Positions 27,403 through 35,092 of a stretch of 64,000 nt of DNA are shown in pieces (the first letter of the stretch is position 1; each line of letters begins with the position of its first letter). A program made the translations under genes and the position numbers. Below the pieces are notes generated by a model. That model saw nothing but the letters and a program-made list of their open reading frames with translations, was not told where the DNA came from and searched no databases. Where the stretch lies: the NCBI GenBank assembly GCA_910588225.1, contig CAJUQT010000008.1, forward strand, positions 1-64,000, in the 5' to 3' direction. The DNA is from an uncultured Acetatifactor sp. GTDB lineage: Bacteria > Bacillota > Clostridia > Lachnospirales > Lachnospiraceae.

Positions 27403-28734
27403 CTATTTTGACTCAAAAAGTCTCTCCAACATGGCCACACTGTCTTCAAAGCTGAATTTCTCGTCCACATCCTGACATAGAAAACCGTTTACGGCATCTA
27501 TCTTGGAGATGGCATAATCAATGGAAGGATTACTGCCACTCTTGTAAGCGCCGATATTAATCAAATCCTCCGCTTCATTATAAGTGGCAAGAACATTTTT
27601 CAGCTTTCCGGCAGCCTGCTTATGCTCTCCGTCAGCAATCTGACTCATACATCTGGAAATACTCTGCAGTATATCAATGGCTGGGTAGTGATTCTTATGT
27701 CCCAGCTTTCTGTCCAACATAATGTGTCCGTCCAGAATACTTCTGGCAGTGTCCGTAATGGGCTCGTTGAAATCATCTCCGTCCACCAGAACCGTATACA
27801 GCCCTGTGATAGAGCCTCTGGCAGCACAGCCTGCACGCTCCAGAAGCTTCGGCATTTCGGAATATACGCTGGGAGGATAGCCTCTTGTCACCGGCGGTTC
27901 TCCGCTGGCGAGACCGATTTCCCTCTGCGCCATGGAAAAGCGGGTCAGGGAATCCATCATCAAAAGGACGTCCTTTCCCCGGTCCCTGAAGTATTCCGCA
28001 ATGGCTGTGGCTGTCTTTGCCGCCTTATTTCTCTCCAGTGCAGGTCTGTCGGAAGTAGCTACCACTACCACGGACCGGCGCATTCCTTCCTCGCCTAAAT
28101 CCCGTTCAATGAATTCCCGCACCTCGCGGCCGCGCTCGCCAATCAGCGCAATTACATTGATGTCTGCTCTGGTATTTCTGGCAAACATCCCCATCAGGGT
28201 GGATTTGCCCACACCGGAACCGGCAAATATTCCGATGCGCTGCCCTTTTCCAACAGTAATCAGTCCATCCACCGCCTTTACTCCCAGCGGCAGAACCGAA
28301 TCAATGATTTTCCGGCTCATGGGTTCCGGAGGCGTAGCCTCCACCAGATATTGCGTCCCCTCAAACCGTGTGCCGTCTATGGGGTGTCCCATACCGTCCA
28401 GCGCCTTGCCAAGCAGCGCCTCGCTTACCGTCACCCGAAGCGGATTGCCTGTATTCTCCACCAGACATCCCAGACCGATACCATCCACCGCGTCATAGGG
28501 CATCAGCAACGTTTTCCTGTCTCTGAAACCTACCACCTCGGCCAGGATTGGCTTACCTTTACCGTTTCCAGTAACCCCTTCCGGCATAATCTCACAGATG
28601 TCGCCCAGCTTTGCATCCGGGCCTGCGGATTCAATGGTAAGTCCCACCACATTGACTACTTTGCCCTTCTTTTTATAAAAAGTCTCTTCTGTTAAACCAC
28701 TGTATTTTGCGAAATCTACATTAATTGTCCGCAA
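27403..28734 (-). CDS. fliI: flagellum-specific export ATPase FliI
   Basis: FliI is the F1-beta-like ATPase that unloads export substrates. The 443-residue product has the Walker A motif AGSGVGKSTL at residues 171-180, Walker B in DVLLMMDSLTRFSMAQREIG near 255, and the export-ATPase signature PPSVYSEMPKLLERAG. Its start overlaps fliH by 14 nt, indicating coupled translation with its inhibitor/stator partner. Confidence 0.97.
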   Translation of the reverse strand: MRTINVDFAKYSGLTEETFYKKKGKVVNVVGLTIESAGPDAKLGDICEIMPEGVTGNGKGKPILAEVVGFRDRKTLLMPYDAVDGIGLGCLVENTGNPLRVTVSEALLGKALDGMGHPIDGTRFEGTQYLVEATPPEPMSRKIIDSVLPLGVKAVDGLITVGKGQRIGIFAGSGVGKSTLMGMFARNTRADINVIALIGERGREVREFIERDLGEEGMRRSVVVVATSDRPALERNKAAKTATAIAEYFRDRGKDVLLMMDSLTRFSMAQREIGLASGEPPVTRGYPPSVYSEMPKLLERAGCAARGSITGLYTVLVDGDDFNEPITDTARSILDGHIMLDRKLGHKNHYPAIDILQSISRCMSQIADGEHKQAAGKLKNVLATYNEAEDLINIGAYKSGSNPSIDYAISKIDAVNGFLCQDVDEKFSFEDSVAMLERLFESK

Positions 28735-29584
28735 AAGCTGCTTCCTCCTTCGACCACGCCAGCAATGCCAGCCTTCCCTTCAGCTCCGACAGCTGTGTGC
28801 CCAGCCCACAGTCAAAGATACCATTTTCCGTCTCAATCATGCATTCGTTTTTGTCAAGCGTCAGATCCTCCACCACATCCACACTGGCACTTTCGGATAC
28901 GGCGCCGGCCAACACCTGTCTCTTCTGCATATTTACATACGCGTAATCATCCTTTGATACATGGATGATAAAACTGCGGGTTCCTTCTAATTTATGCAAT
29001 GTATCTGAAATCAGTGACGTCAGAATCTCCCGATAGGAAGAAAGCTCCACATGAAAAATATGCTCATAAATACCTGTAATTGTATCCACAAACTGCGGCT
29101 CAAGCTCTTCTATCTGCCGGTCGTAGGCTTCCTCCAGCTCTCGCAGCTTCTCTGCATATTCCTGTTCCATAGCGCCTTCGTGGGCCTGGGCCTTCACCAT
29201 ACCTTCATTATAGCCCTGCTGTCTTCCCTCGTTTATCGCCTGCATTTTCCCTGCTTCGGCCTGGGCCTTTGCTTCGCTGCAAATGCGGTCAGCCTCCGCC
29301 CTGGCTTCCGCGCATATCTGTTCTGCCTCGGCTCTGGCCTGTTCCAGTATCTCCTTCGCCTCATCCTGGGCCTTGATTACATTGCCCTCTTCCTCTCCGG
29401 ATACCTCCACAACCTCTGCGGCAAGACCGGATACAAATCCTTCCACGCCTCCCGCGGCAGCTCTTCTTTCCTCCGCCGCCAGATGCTCCAGTCTCTTCCG
29501 CACCAGCTCATTGCTGTCAATAAGGCGCTTTTCATCATCCTGCGGCAAAGTCGTAAAAAATTGTTTTACCAGATTACTAGACAA
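28721..29584 (-). CDS. fliH: flagellar assembly protein FliH (TTG start)
   Basis: FliH binds FliI and the C-ring and regulates the export ATPase. The product is about 287 residues, with an Ala/Glu/Gln-rich coiled coil in the middle (about 75-125) and a conserved C-terminal domain. The open frame reaches ATG 29656, but the first 24 residues overlap fliG and do not look like FliH. A TTG at 29584 gives SSNLVKQFFTTLPQDDEK with GGAGG eleven bases upstream, inside the last codons of fliG. I prefer this start; it overlaps fliG by 8 nt. Confidence 0.88.
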   Translation of the reverse strand: MSSNLVKQFFTTLPQDDEKRLIDSNELVRKRLEHLAAEERRAAAGGVEGFVSGLAAEVVEVSGEEEGNVIKAQDEAKEILEQARAEAEQICAEARAEADRICSEAKAQAEAGKMQAINEGRQQGYNEGMVKAQAHEGAMEQEYAEKLRELEEAYDRQIEELEPQFVDTITGIYEHIFHVELSSYREILTSLISDTLHKLEGTRSFIIHVSKDDYAYVNMQKRQVLAGAVSESASVDVVEDLTLDKNECMIETENGIFDCGLGTQLSELKGRLALLAWSKEEAAFADN

Positions 29585-30599
29585 CGATCTCGTCACCTCC
29601 GCCCCTGGAAATGACAATTTCACCTGCATCCTCCAGTTTCCTGATAATATTGACAATCTTCTGCTGTGCTTCCTCTACGTCTGTCACACGCACAGGTCCC
29701 ATAAAGTCCATATCTTCCTTAATCATAACAGCAAGACGTTTGGACACATTGTTGAATATTGCATTCTTGACATCTTCGTTAGCATTCTTCAGCGCTATAG
29801 ACAGGTCATTGTTCTCCACGTCACGCAGCACGCGCTGAATCGCCCTGTCGTCCAAAAGCAGAATGTCTTCGAAGACGAACATCTTCTTTCTGATTTCCTC
29901 TGCCAATTCCGGAGATTCCAGTTCCAGTGTCTCCATAATATGGCGTTCCGTACCTCGATCCACAGAGTTCAGAATCTCCACCACCGCGTCCACACCGCCG
30001 ATAATGGTATAATCCTGATTCACGAGGCTTGCCAGCTTGGATTCCAGCACCTTCTCCACCTCCTTGACCACATCCGGACTGGTACGGTCCATTGTTGCTA
30101 TACGTCTGGCCACATCCGCCTGTCTCTCAGGCGTCAATGCAGATACCACCTGAGACGCCTGCTGAGGTGCCAGATAAGACAAAATCAATGCAATCGTCTG
30201 AGGGTGCTCATCCTGAATAAAGTTAATCAGCTGAGTCGCATCTGTCTTACGCACAAATTCGAAAGGTCTCACCTGCAGCGACGCGGTAAGCTTGCCAATT
30301 ACGTCCATGGCCTTCTCCGAACCCAGCGCCTTCTCCAGCAAATCCTTTGCGTAATTGATACCGCCCTCCGCAATATACTGCTGAGCCAGACATACCTCGT
30401 AAAATTCGTTAATAACCTGCTCTTTTACCTGCGGCGTAACACTTCTGGTATTGGCAATCTCCAGAGTCAGCTCCTCAATTTCTTCCTCTTTCAGATGTTT
30501 AAAGATACCGGCTGACCTTTCAGGTCCCAGCGAAATCAGCAGGATTGCAGCCCTCTGCAGCCCTCTGATTCCCTCACTATTCGTTCCAGCATTCGGCAT
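29577..30599 (-). CDS. fliG: flagellar motor switch protein FliG
   Basis: FliG is the rotor protein that meets MotA. The 340-residue product shows the N-terminal GLQRAAILLISLGPERSAGI, the middle EHPQTIALILSYLAPQQAS (EHPQ motif) and the C-terminal torque helix region KMFVFEDILLLDDRAIQRVL with charged residues. It ends GGGDEIVV, and these last codons also hold the fliH ribosome binding site. Standard length. Confidence 0.97.
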   Translation of the reverse strand: MPNAGTNSEGIRGLQRAAILLISLGPERSAGIFKHLKEEEIEELTLEIANTRSVTPQVKEQVINEFYEVCLAQQYIAEGGINYAKDLLEKALGSEKAMDVIGKLTASLQVRPFEFVRKTDATQLINFIQDEHPQTIALILSYLAPQQASQVVSALTPERQADVARRIATMDRTSPDVVKEVEKVLESKLASLVNQDYTIIGGVDAVVEILNSVDRGTERHIMETLELESPELAEEIRKKMFVFEDILLLDDRAIQRVLRDVENNDLSIALKNANEDVKNAIFNNVSKRLAVMIKEDMDFMGPVRVTDVEEAQQKIVNIIRKLEDAGEIVISRGGGDEIVV

Positions 30600-30641
30600 T
30601 GCGTATGTACCTCACTCATTGTTCCATGTTCAGCTCAATTA

Positions 30642-32246
30642 TCAAGCCCAGTCTTCGTTTAACCAGTTCCGCAGCAGGCTCGCCGCTGCCTCGGGATTTT
30701 CATCCACAAATTTCTCCACCATCTTGCGTGTCTCGGACTTCGCCTCCAGATCAATATCCTCCACCACAGGCTCGGGCGTAGACTGTAACATATCCTCCAC
30801 AGACAGCTCCTCCTCTTCCTGCACTGCTTTCTTTCTGGGGCCCATGCTCCTTAGAACGACAAAGGCCAGAAGTGCCAGAATCAGAACAATCATCACAATA
30901 CTTACAATATCCGTCCCACTGACGCTGAATCCTTCACTGTCATGAAAAACCGGCTGCTCAAATGCAAGGATTGTAATTTTCTCCTGATCAATACCGCTGG
31001 CATTGGCAACCATCTGGTAAAATTCGTCTTCCACTTCCCTGCGGATACTGTCCTTGTTAGCTTCCTTGAATTCCTCCCAGGAAAGCCCTTCCAGAAGTCC
31101 CTGCTGCTCCACATTATCCTCATAATAATGCCGGTAACGTATCATGGACACTGAAGTGGAGGAAGCCTCATAGTCAATGCTTCCGGCAGGGCCGGTGGTC
31201 TGGGTATCCGACACATTGGGCTGCCGGTCCACAGAGTGCTCATTGGAGGATGATTCACTGTTGCTGACATCAGGATTCACATACCCTGTCTGATCATCTC
31301 CGTTGGAATCTGTTCCTGGAATTCCTGTGGTTCCGCCGGAAGATTCGGAGCTGAAAGTATCTTCATGAGTTACCATGCCCTCGTCACGACCATCATTGGC
31401 ATAATACTCCGTAACCCGTCTTGTGTAACTGGAAAAATCCACCACAAGATGACTGGCCACATCAATCATGTCATACTGCTGTGTGCCCAGCAGCACTCTC
31501 CGTATCTGATTGGCGATCATAGCCTCCGCCTGACTCTGCAGTTCCTGCATGGAACCCGCAATTCCCATGGTAGAGTAGTCGTCACCGCCGACAAAAAGAA
31601 TATTGGAGTTCTGATCCACTATCGTAATATTGGCTGTGGTATCATTTCCCAGACAGGTCGCCGCTCCCTTTGCCATGGCCGTGGCATTGGCCGAATTGAA
31701 ATCATCGGTGACGGTTACCTGAATATATGCATAAGATTCCTGTTTTGTTTCGCTGAGTCTGCCCGTGTTCTGAGCCAAAGTCAACATAACACTGGCACTC
31801 TTCACCGGTTCCATCTGAGAGAACATATATTCCATGTACTTCTCAAGATACACTTTATATTGATTATTCATTTCTGCGGATGTGGTAGACATACCGCCTT
31901 TTACATAGGTATTGTAATCCGGAATATCCGGCCTGTATCCCTCGGAGGCAATTGCCAGATTCGCCTGCGAAATCTGGTTGGCCAACACCTCCACGGTCAG
32001 CGCGTCAGCCGACTCCCGGTGGGTTATCCCCGCATCGTCCAGAATCTTTACAATCTCCGCCGAAGTTGTGCTGCTCTCATAGGTCCCAAGCTTTGTATAC
32101 TGCGGTCTGGTGAACGTATAAATAATAATGGCAAAAGTAAAAATAACAACAGCAGCAATACCAATAATAATTGTCTTCTGTCTGCTGGTAAATTTATTCC
32201 ACCATCCCAGTACTTTTCCTGGTATTTCTTTTAGCTTGTCGGCCAT
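30642..32246 (-). CDS. fliF: flagellar MS-ring protein FliF
   Basis: FliF forms the MS ring that houses the export gate. The 534-residue product has a first membrane helix near residues 24-45, ring-building motifs (DDAGITHRESADALTVEV; YKVYLEKYMEYMFSQMEPVK), a Ser/Thr/Asp-rich linker near 300-350, a second membrane helix near 432-452 and a cytoplasmic FliG-binding tail. It begins 126 nt after fliE; that gap holds a strong hairpin. Confidence 0.97.
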   Translation of the reverse strand: MADKLKEIPGKVLGWWNKFTSRQKTIIIGIAAVVIFTFAIIIYTFTRPQYTKLGTYESSTTSAEIVKILDDAGITHRESADALTVEVLANQISQANLAIASEGYRPDIPDYNTYVKGGMSTTSAEMNNQYKVYLEKYMEYMFSQMEPVKSASVMLTLAQNTGRLSETKQESYAYIQVTVTDDFNSANATAMAKGAATCLGNDTTANITIVDQNSNILFVGGDDYSTMGIAGSMQELQSQAEAMIANQIRRVLLGTQQYDMIDVASHLVVDFSSYTRRVTEYYANDGRDEGMVTHEDTFSSESSGGTTGIPGTDSNGDDQTGYVNPDVSNSESSSNEHSVDRQPNVSDTQTTGPAGSIDYEASSTSVSMIRYRHYYEDNVEQQGLLEGLSWEEFKEANKDSIRREVEDEFYQMVANASGIDQEKITILAFEQPVFHDSEGFSVSGTDIVSIVMIVLILALLAFVVLRSMGPRKKAVQEEEELSVEDMLQSTPEPVVEDIDLEAKSETRKMVEKFVDENPEAAASLLRNWLNEDWA

Positions 32247-32292
32247 GGTGCTTCTCTCCTAGTCATTTCTTAATTCCCTCATTACCCCGCCA

Positions 32293-32334
32293 CAATCCCG
32301 GCATATCAACATTTCCCCAGATATGCCGGGATTG
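32293..32334 (-). promoter_or_regulatory. 15-bp perfect hairpin between fliE and fliF
   Basis: Arms of 15 bases (positions 32293-32307 and 32320-32334) pair perfectly around a 12-nt loop. No T-tract follows on either strand, so it is not a classical terminator. It may be an mRNA processing or stabilising element that sets different levels for the rod genes and the MS ring. Confidence 0.6.
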
Positions 32335-32372
32335 GTTGCGCTTTTACAGTAATTTGCTTTGTCGATGATGCC

Positions 32373-32717
32373 TTAAATCTGCATCTGCATCAGCTCTTTA
32401 TACGCATCCAGAAGTCTGTCTCTTACTGCTACCGTATACTGCAGCGCGGTGGAAGCCTTCTGCAGAGCTATGGTCAGATCATGAGCATTCTCTGTCTCAC
32501 CCATTGCAAACTTAATTTCCTCATCTTCTGCTTTGGAAAGATATTCGTTGGTCGTCTTGATATTGTCAATCGCAGAATTCAAAAAGGCGCCGAATAAAGT
32601 GCCCTCCGCTTTCTTCTCCTTCTCTCCCAGAACGCCGGTCAGAGATGTCTTCTCAGCAGAAGAGACGCCTGAAATCTCCGCCAGCGGATCTAATGATGGG
32701 ATTGCCGATATTTCCAT
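32373..32717 (-). CDS. fliE: flagellar hook-basal body complex protein FliE
   Basis: FliE joins the MS ring or export gate to the proximal rod. The 114-residue product ends with the family's signature helices (ETENAHDLTIALQKASTALQ; VRDRLLDAYKELMQMQI). It follows flgC in the standard flgB-flgC-fliE order. Confidence 0.95.
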   Translation of the reverse strand: MEISAIPSLDPLAEISGVSSAEKTSLTGVLGEKEKKAEGTLFGAFLNSAIDNIKTTNEYLSKAEDEEIKFAMGETENAHDLTIALQKASTALQYTVAVRDRLLDAYKELMQMQI

Positions 32718-32795
32718 AATTATGTATCCCTTTCTTTCTGAATCTTAATAATACTTGATACTTATTCAAACAAAGAACAAATCATTCACAAAAAA

Positions 32796-33311
32796 TTACT
32801 GACCGATTTCCAAGCCTTTCTGCACTATCGCCTTACTGGCATTAAATGCTGTGGAATTCGCCTCATAAGCCCGGCTGGCATCAATCATATTGGTCATCTC
32901 TGTAATAATATTCACATTGGGATAAGTCACATAACCATTCTCATCAGCATCCGGATGAGAAGGATCATACACCATGTTCATCTCTGTGGTATGATCTTCA
33001 TACAGCCCAGACACCTTGACTCCGGTTCCCGTATATCCCTGACCGGTATGCGTATGTACAAAATTATGTGTATGCGACATATTGGCATTTGTTCCGGAAA
33101 GAGCATGCTTATGCGCTTCATGCCCCAGAACATGGCTGAAAGAAGCTCCCATATTTTTCTCTTCAAAAGCCACAACCTTCCTGCGGTACGGTGTGCCGTC
33201 CGCGGTGCGGGTGGTATAGGCATTCGCCACATTTTCCGAAATCACATCCATACGATATCTCTCTGCCGTCATTCCTGTGGCGTTGATATTAAAAGCCGAA
33301 AACATACCCAT
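32796..33311 (-). CDS. flgC: flagellar basal-body rod protein FlgC with His-rich loop
   Basis: FlgC is a proximal rod subunit. The 171-residue product starts MGMFSAFNINATGMTAERYR and ends with the rod-type helix IDASRAYEANSTAFNASKAI. GAGGAG eight bases upstream sets the start at 33311. Between residues 60 and 88 there are eight histidines (for example HEAHKH and SHTHNFVHTHTG), which is unusual for FlgC and could bind metal or respond to pH. The rest of the protein is typical. Confidence 0.95.
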   Translation of the reverse strand: MGMFSAFNINATGMTAERYRMDVISENVANAYTTRTADGTPYRRKVVAFEEKNMGASFSHVLGHEAHKHALSGTNANMSHTHNFVHTHTGQGYTGTGVKVSGLYEDHTTEMNMVYDPSHPDADENGYVTYPNVNIITEMTNMIDASRAYEANSTAFNASKAIVQKGLEIGQ

Positions 33312-33354
33312 TATAAAGTCTCCTCTCCACACTGCTCATGCTCTGTCAGCGCTG

Positions 33355-33744
33355 TCACTTCATTACTGTCTGCAGATTGCTGAATTCCTGCTTGATTCCT
33401 ACCATCAGTCCCTGGTATTTCAGCTGATTCTCAGCCAGCTTGACTCCCTCCGTATCCACATCCACATTATTCTTATCCAGGCGATAGGAATAATCCGCAT
33501 AATCTCTGAAAACTTCCGGATTCAGTCTGTCCAGATCAAGAGACGCCACCTTTGCGTCCATAGTCTTGTAATGGCTGCTGCCCAGTGCTTTCCTGAGCAC
33601 CGATTCAAATGCCACATCCTGCCTTTTATACCCCGGCGTATCCACATTTGACAGATTATTGCCAATTGCATTATTGCGAAGCCAGCTGGCGTCAGCCGCC
33701 CTGTCCAGCACATTTACATAGTTAAACACATTTGATTGAAACAT
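33355..33744 (-). CDS. flgB: flagellar basal-body rod protein FlgB
   Basis: FlgB is a proximal rod subunit. The 129-residue product carries the rod motif AIGNNLSNVDTPGYKRQDV and a C-terminal helix ending YQGLMVGIKQEFSNLQTVMK. AAAGGAG before the ATG supports the start. It is the first gene of the flagellar cluster and lies 344 nt downstream of codY, the same codY-flgB order as in Bacillus subtilis. Confidence 0.96.
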   Translation of the reverse strand: MFQSNVFNYVNVLDRAADASWLRNNAIGNNLSNVDTPGYKRQDVAFESVLRKALGSSHYKTMDAKVASLDLDRLNPEVFRDYADYSYRLDKNNVDVDTEGVKLAENQLKYQGLMVGIKQEFSNLQTVMK

Positions 33745-33832
33745 GTTTTCTCCTTTCTTCTGTCGGTCTGTCTCTATAAGTTAATTTATTTTATATTCAA
33801 TTCTCAGCCTTTCGAAAATCCTATAATCATAT

Positions 33833-33860
33833 ATTATAGTTGTTTTCCCTAAAATTACAA
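33833..33860 (-). promoter_or_regulatory. candidate promoter of the flagellar operon (flgB)
   Basis: On the minus strand: -35 TTGTAA, 16-nt spacer, -10 TATAAT, with about 85 nt of leader before flgB. The -10 is perfect and the -35 has four of six consensus bases, consistent with the housekeeping sigma factor. The -35 lies inside a palindrome. Confidence 0.6.
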
Positions 33861-33870
33861 TATGTAATTT
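33852..33870. promoter_or_regulatory. palindrome over the flgB -35 region, candidate operator
   Basis: AAATTACA and TGTAATTT form a perfect inverted repeat with a 3-bp centre. It covers the predicted -35 hexamer, the usual place for a repressor site. It does not match the CodY box AATTTTCWGAAAATT, so the regulator is unknown. Confidence 0.5.
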
Positions 33871-33923
33871 GTAAATTAACTGAACTTTCCAAAAAGGCTC
33901 CCATACATAAACAAAACAGACAA

Positions 33924-33943
33924 CTTCTGCCAAACGGCAAAAG
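33924..33943. repeat. small hairpin next to the long inverted repeat
   Basis: An 8-bp stem with one G-U pair on the minus strand (CTTTTGCC, GTTT loop, GGCAGAAG). No clear T-tract follows. Confidence 0.4.
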
Positions 33944-34025
33944 GGATTTATCGTCATATCAACAATAGACAGTCCCTCTTACAGTCCCTCTTACAGTCTG
34001 TCTGTTGTCACAAATAAATCCCTTT
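33940..34025. repeat. long inverted repeat with tandem 12-mers in its loop, between codY and flgB
   Basis: Perfect 12-bp outer arms (AAAGGGATTTAT at 33940-33951 and ATAAATCCCTTT at 34014-34025) enclose inner arms (CAACA..AGACAG with CTGTCT.GTTG). The loop holds two copies of AGTCCCTCTTAC at 33971-33994. On the minus strand a T-run follows the outer arm, so it could serve as a weak codY terminator, or it may be a small mobile repeat relic. Confidence 0.55.
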
Positions 34026-34088
34026 ACCATAAGTGAACAACTATGCTTTTCCAAATCCGTTTGTCTTATGTAATTTTATTTTAGACTT

Positions 34089-34877
34089 TTATCTGTTCTG
34101 ATTCCTGCGCTTGAGCTCTTCAATCTCCTCAAACACCACATCATTCAGCACCTTGATATACGTTCCCTTCATTCCGGAAGATCGGGACTCAATCACGCCT
34201 GCACTCTCGAACTTTCTCAGGGCATTGACAATAACAGAACGGGTAATGCCTACTCTGTCCGCAATCTTGCTGGCCACCAGAATTCCCTCTCTGCCGTTCA
34301 GCTCATCAAAGATATGCGTAATTGCCTCCATCTCGGAAAACGAAAGCGTGCTGATAGCCGATTTTACCACCGCTACTTTGCGGCTCTCTTCGGCGCTCTC
34401 CTCATTCACTGCTCTGAGCATTTCCAGACCCACTACCGTGCTCCCATACTCACACAATATAATATCATCGATATCATACTGAATCGCCTCCTTGTAAACA
34501 AACAGCGTTCCAAGTCTCTCGCCGGCAATTTCAATCGGAGCAATAATCGCCTCAAATTTTCTGATATCAGGGTTCTCAAACCCCAGCGTAGTCAGATTTA
34601 CATTTTCCTTTGTGGAAAGAATGCCCAGCAGCCTTTCGTTCAGCATGGAATCCACAAATCCCCCCACGTTTTCGTCAATCAGTTCGGTTATGGTTTCAAT
34701 ACCTTCTGCCATTCCAACCCCCAACACTTTACCTTTGCGGCTGATGACCAGAACATTAGAATTCAGTATTTCCCGCATTACCTTACAGATATCATTGAAC
34801 ACTACCTTACTGGAATTGTTATTATGCAGCAGCTTGCCGATTTTTCTGGTCTTATCCAGAAGTTGTACACTACCCAT
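34089..34877 (-). CDS. codY: GTP-sensing global transcriptional repressor CodY
   Basis: CodY senses GTP and branched-chain amino acids and represses nutrient-limitation genes, often including motility genes. The 262-residue product has the N-terminal GAF domain (MGSVQLLDKTRKIGKLLHNN onward) and a C-terminal winged helix (EGILVASKIADRVGITRSVI followed by NALRKFESAGVIESRSSGMK). It directly precedes the flagellar cluster, so it may regulate its neighbour, although no clear CodY box was seen. The ribosome binding site is GGGGGC, somewhat unusual. Confidence 0.96.
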   Translation of the reverse strand: MGSVQLLDKTRKIGKLLHNNNSSKVVFNDICKVMREILNSNVLVISRKGKVLGVGMAEGIETITELIDENVGGFVDSMLNERLLGILSTKENVNLTTLGFENPDIRKFEAIIAPIEIAGERLGTLFVYKEAIQYDIDDIILCEYGSTVVGLEMLRAVNEESAEESRKVAVVKSAISTLSFSEMEAITHIFDELNGREGILVASKIADRVGITRSVIVNALRKFESAGVIESRSSGMKGTYIKVLNDVVFEEIEELKRRNQNR

Positions 34878-34910
34878 TTCATGCCCCCGTTTTGACTTTC
34901 GTAACTACAC

Positions 34911-34942
34911 GCGCAATCACTTAGCACGTCTTGAAATTGCGC
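34911..34942 (-). promoter_or_regulatory. codY leader hairpin, proximal
   Basis: Perfect 7-bp arms (GCGCAAT and ATTGCGC) with an 18-nt loop lie about 35 nt upstream of the codY start. Role unknown. Confidence 0.35.
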
Positions 34943-34988
34943 CTGACAGACTGACAAAACAGATGGATGCTCCGCGACTGCTTTTACT

Positions 34989-35014
34989 ATACGGCCGGAT
35001 GGCCATTTGGCCGT
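34989..35014 (-). promoter_or_regulatory. codY leader hairpin, distal
   Basis: ACGGCC and GGCCGT pair in the leader; an inner GGCC-N4-GGCC gives an alternative fold. It lies about 25-45 nt after the predicted transcription start. Confidence 0.35.
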
Positions 35015-35036
35015 TTCATGCCTCGAATATATGCAT

Positions 35037-35065
35037 ATAATATCACATTTGCCTTTAGATTTCAA
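35037..35065 (-). promoter_or_regulatory. codY promoter
   Basis: Minus strand: -35 TTGAAA, 17-nt spacer, -10 TATTAT, in the 215-nt gap between topA and codY. This leaves a leader of about 155 nt with two hairpins. Confidence 0.65.
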
Positions 35066-35092
35066 TGCATAAACTTTTAATTTTGTAAACTG

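Noticed and set aside
33805..33830. CodY box near the flgB promoter
   Set aside because: ATTTTCGAAA resembles part of the CodY consensus but lacks the central base and the outer arm, so the match is too weak to report as a site.
33971..33994. CRISPR-like repeat
   Set aside because: Only two adjacent 12-bp copies without spacers; this is a tandem repeat in a hairpin loop.
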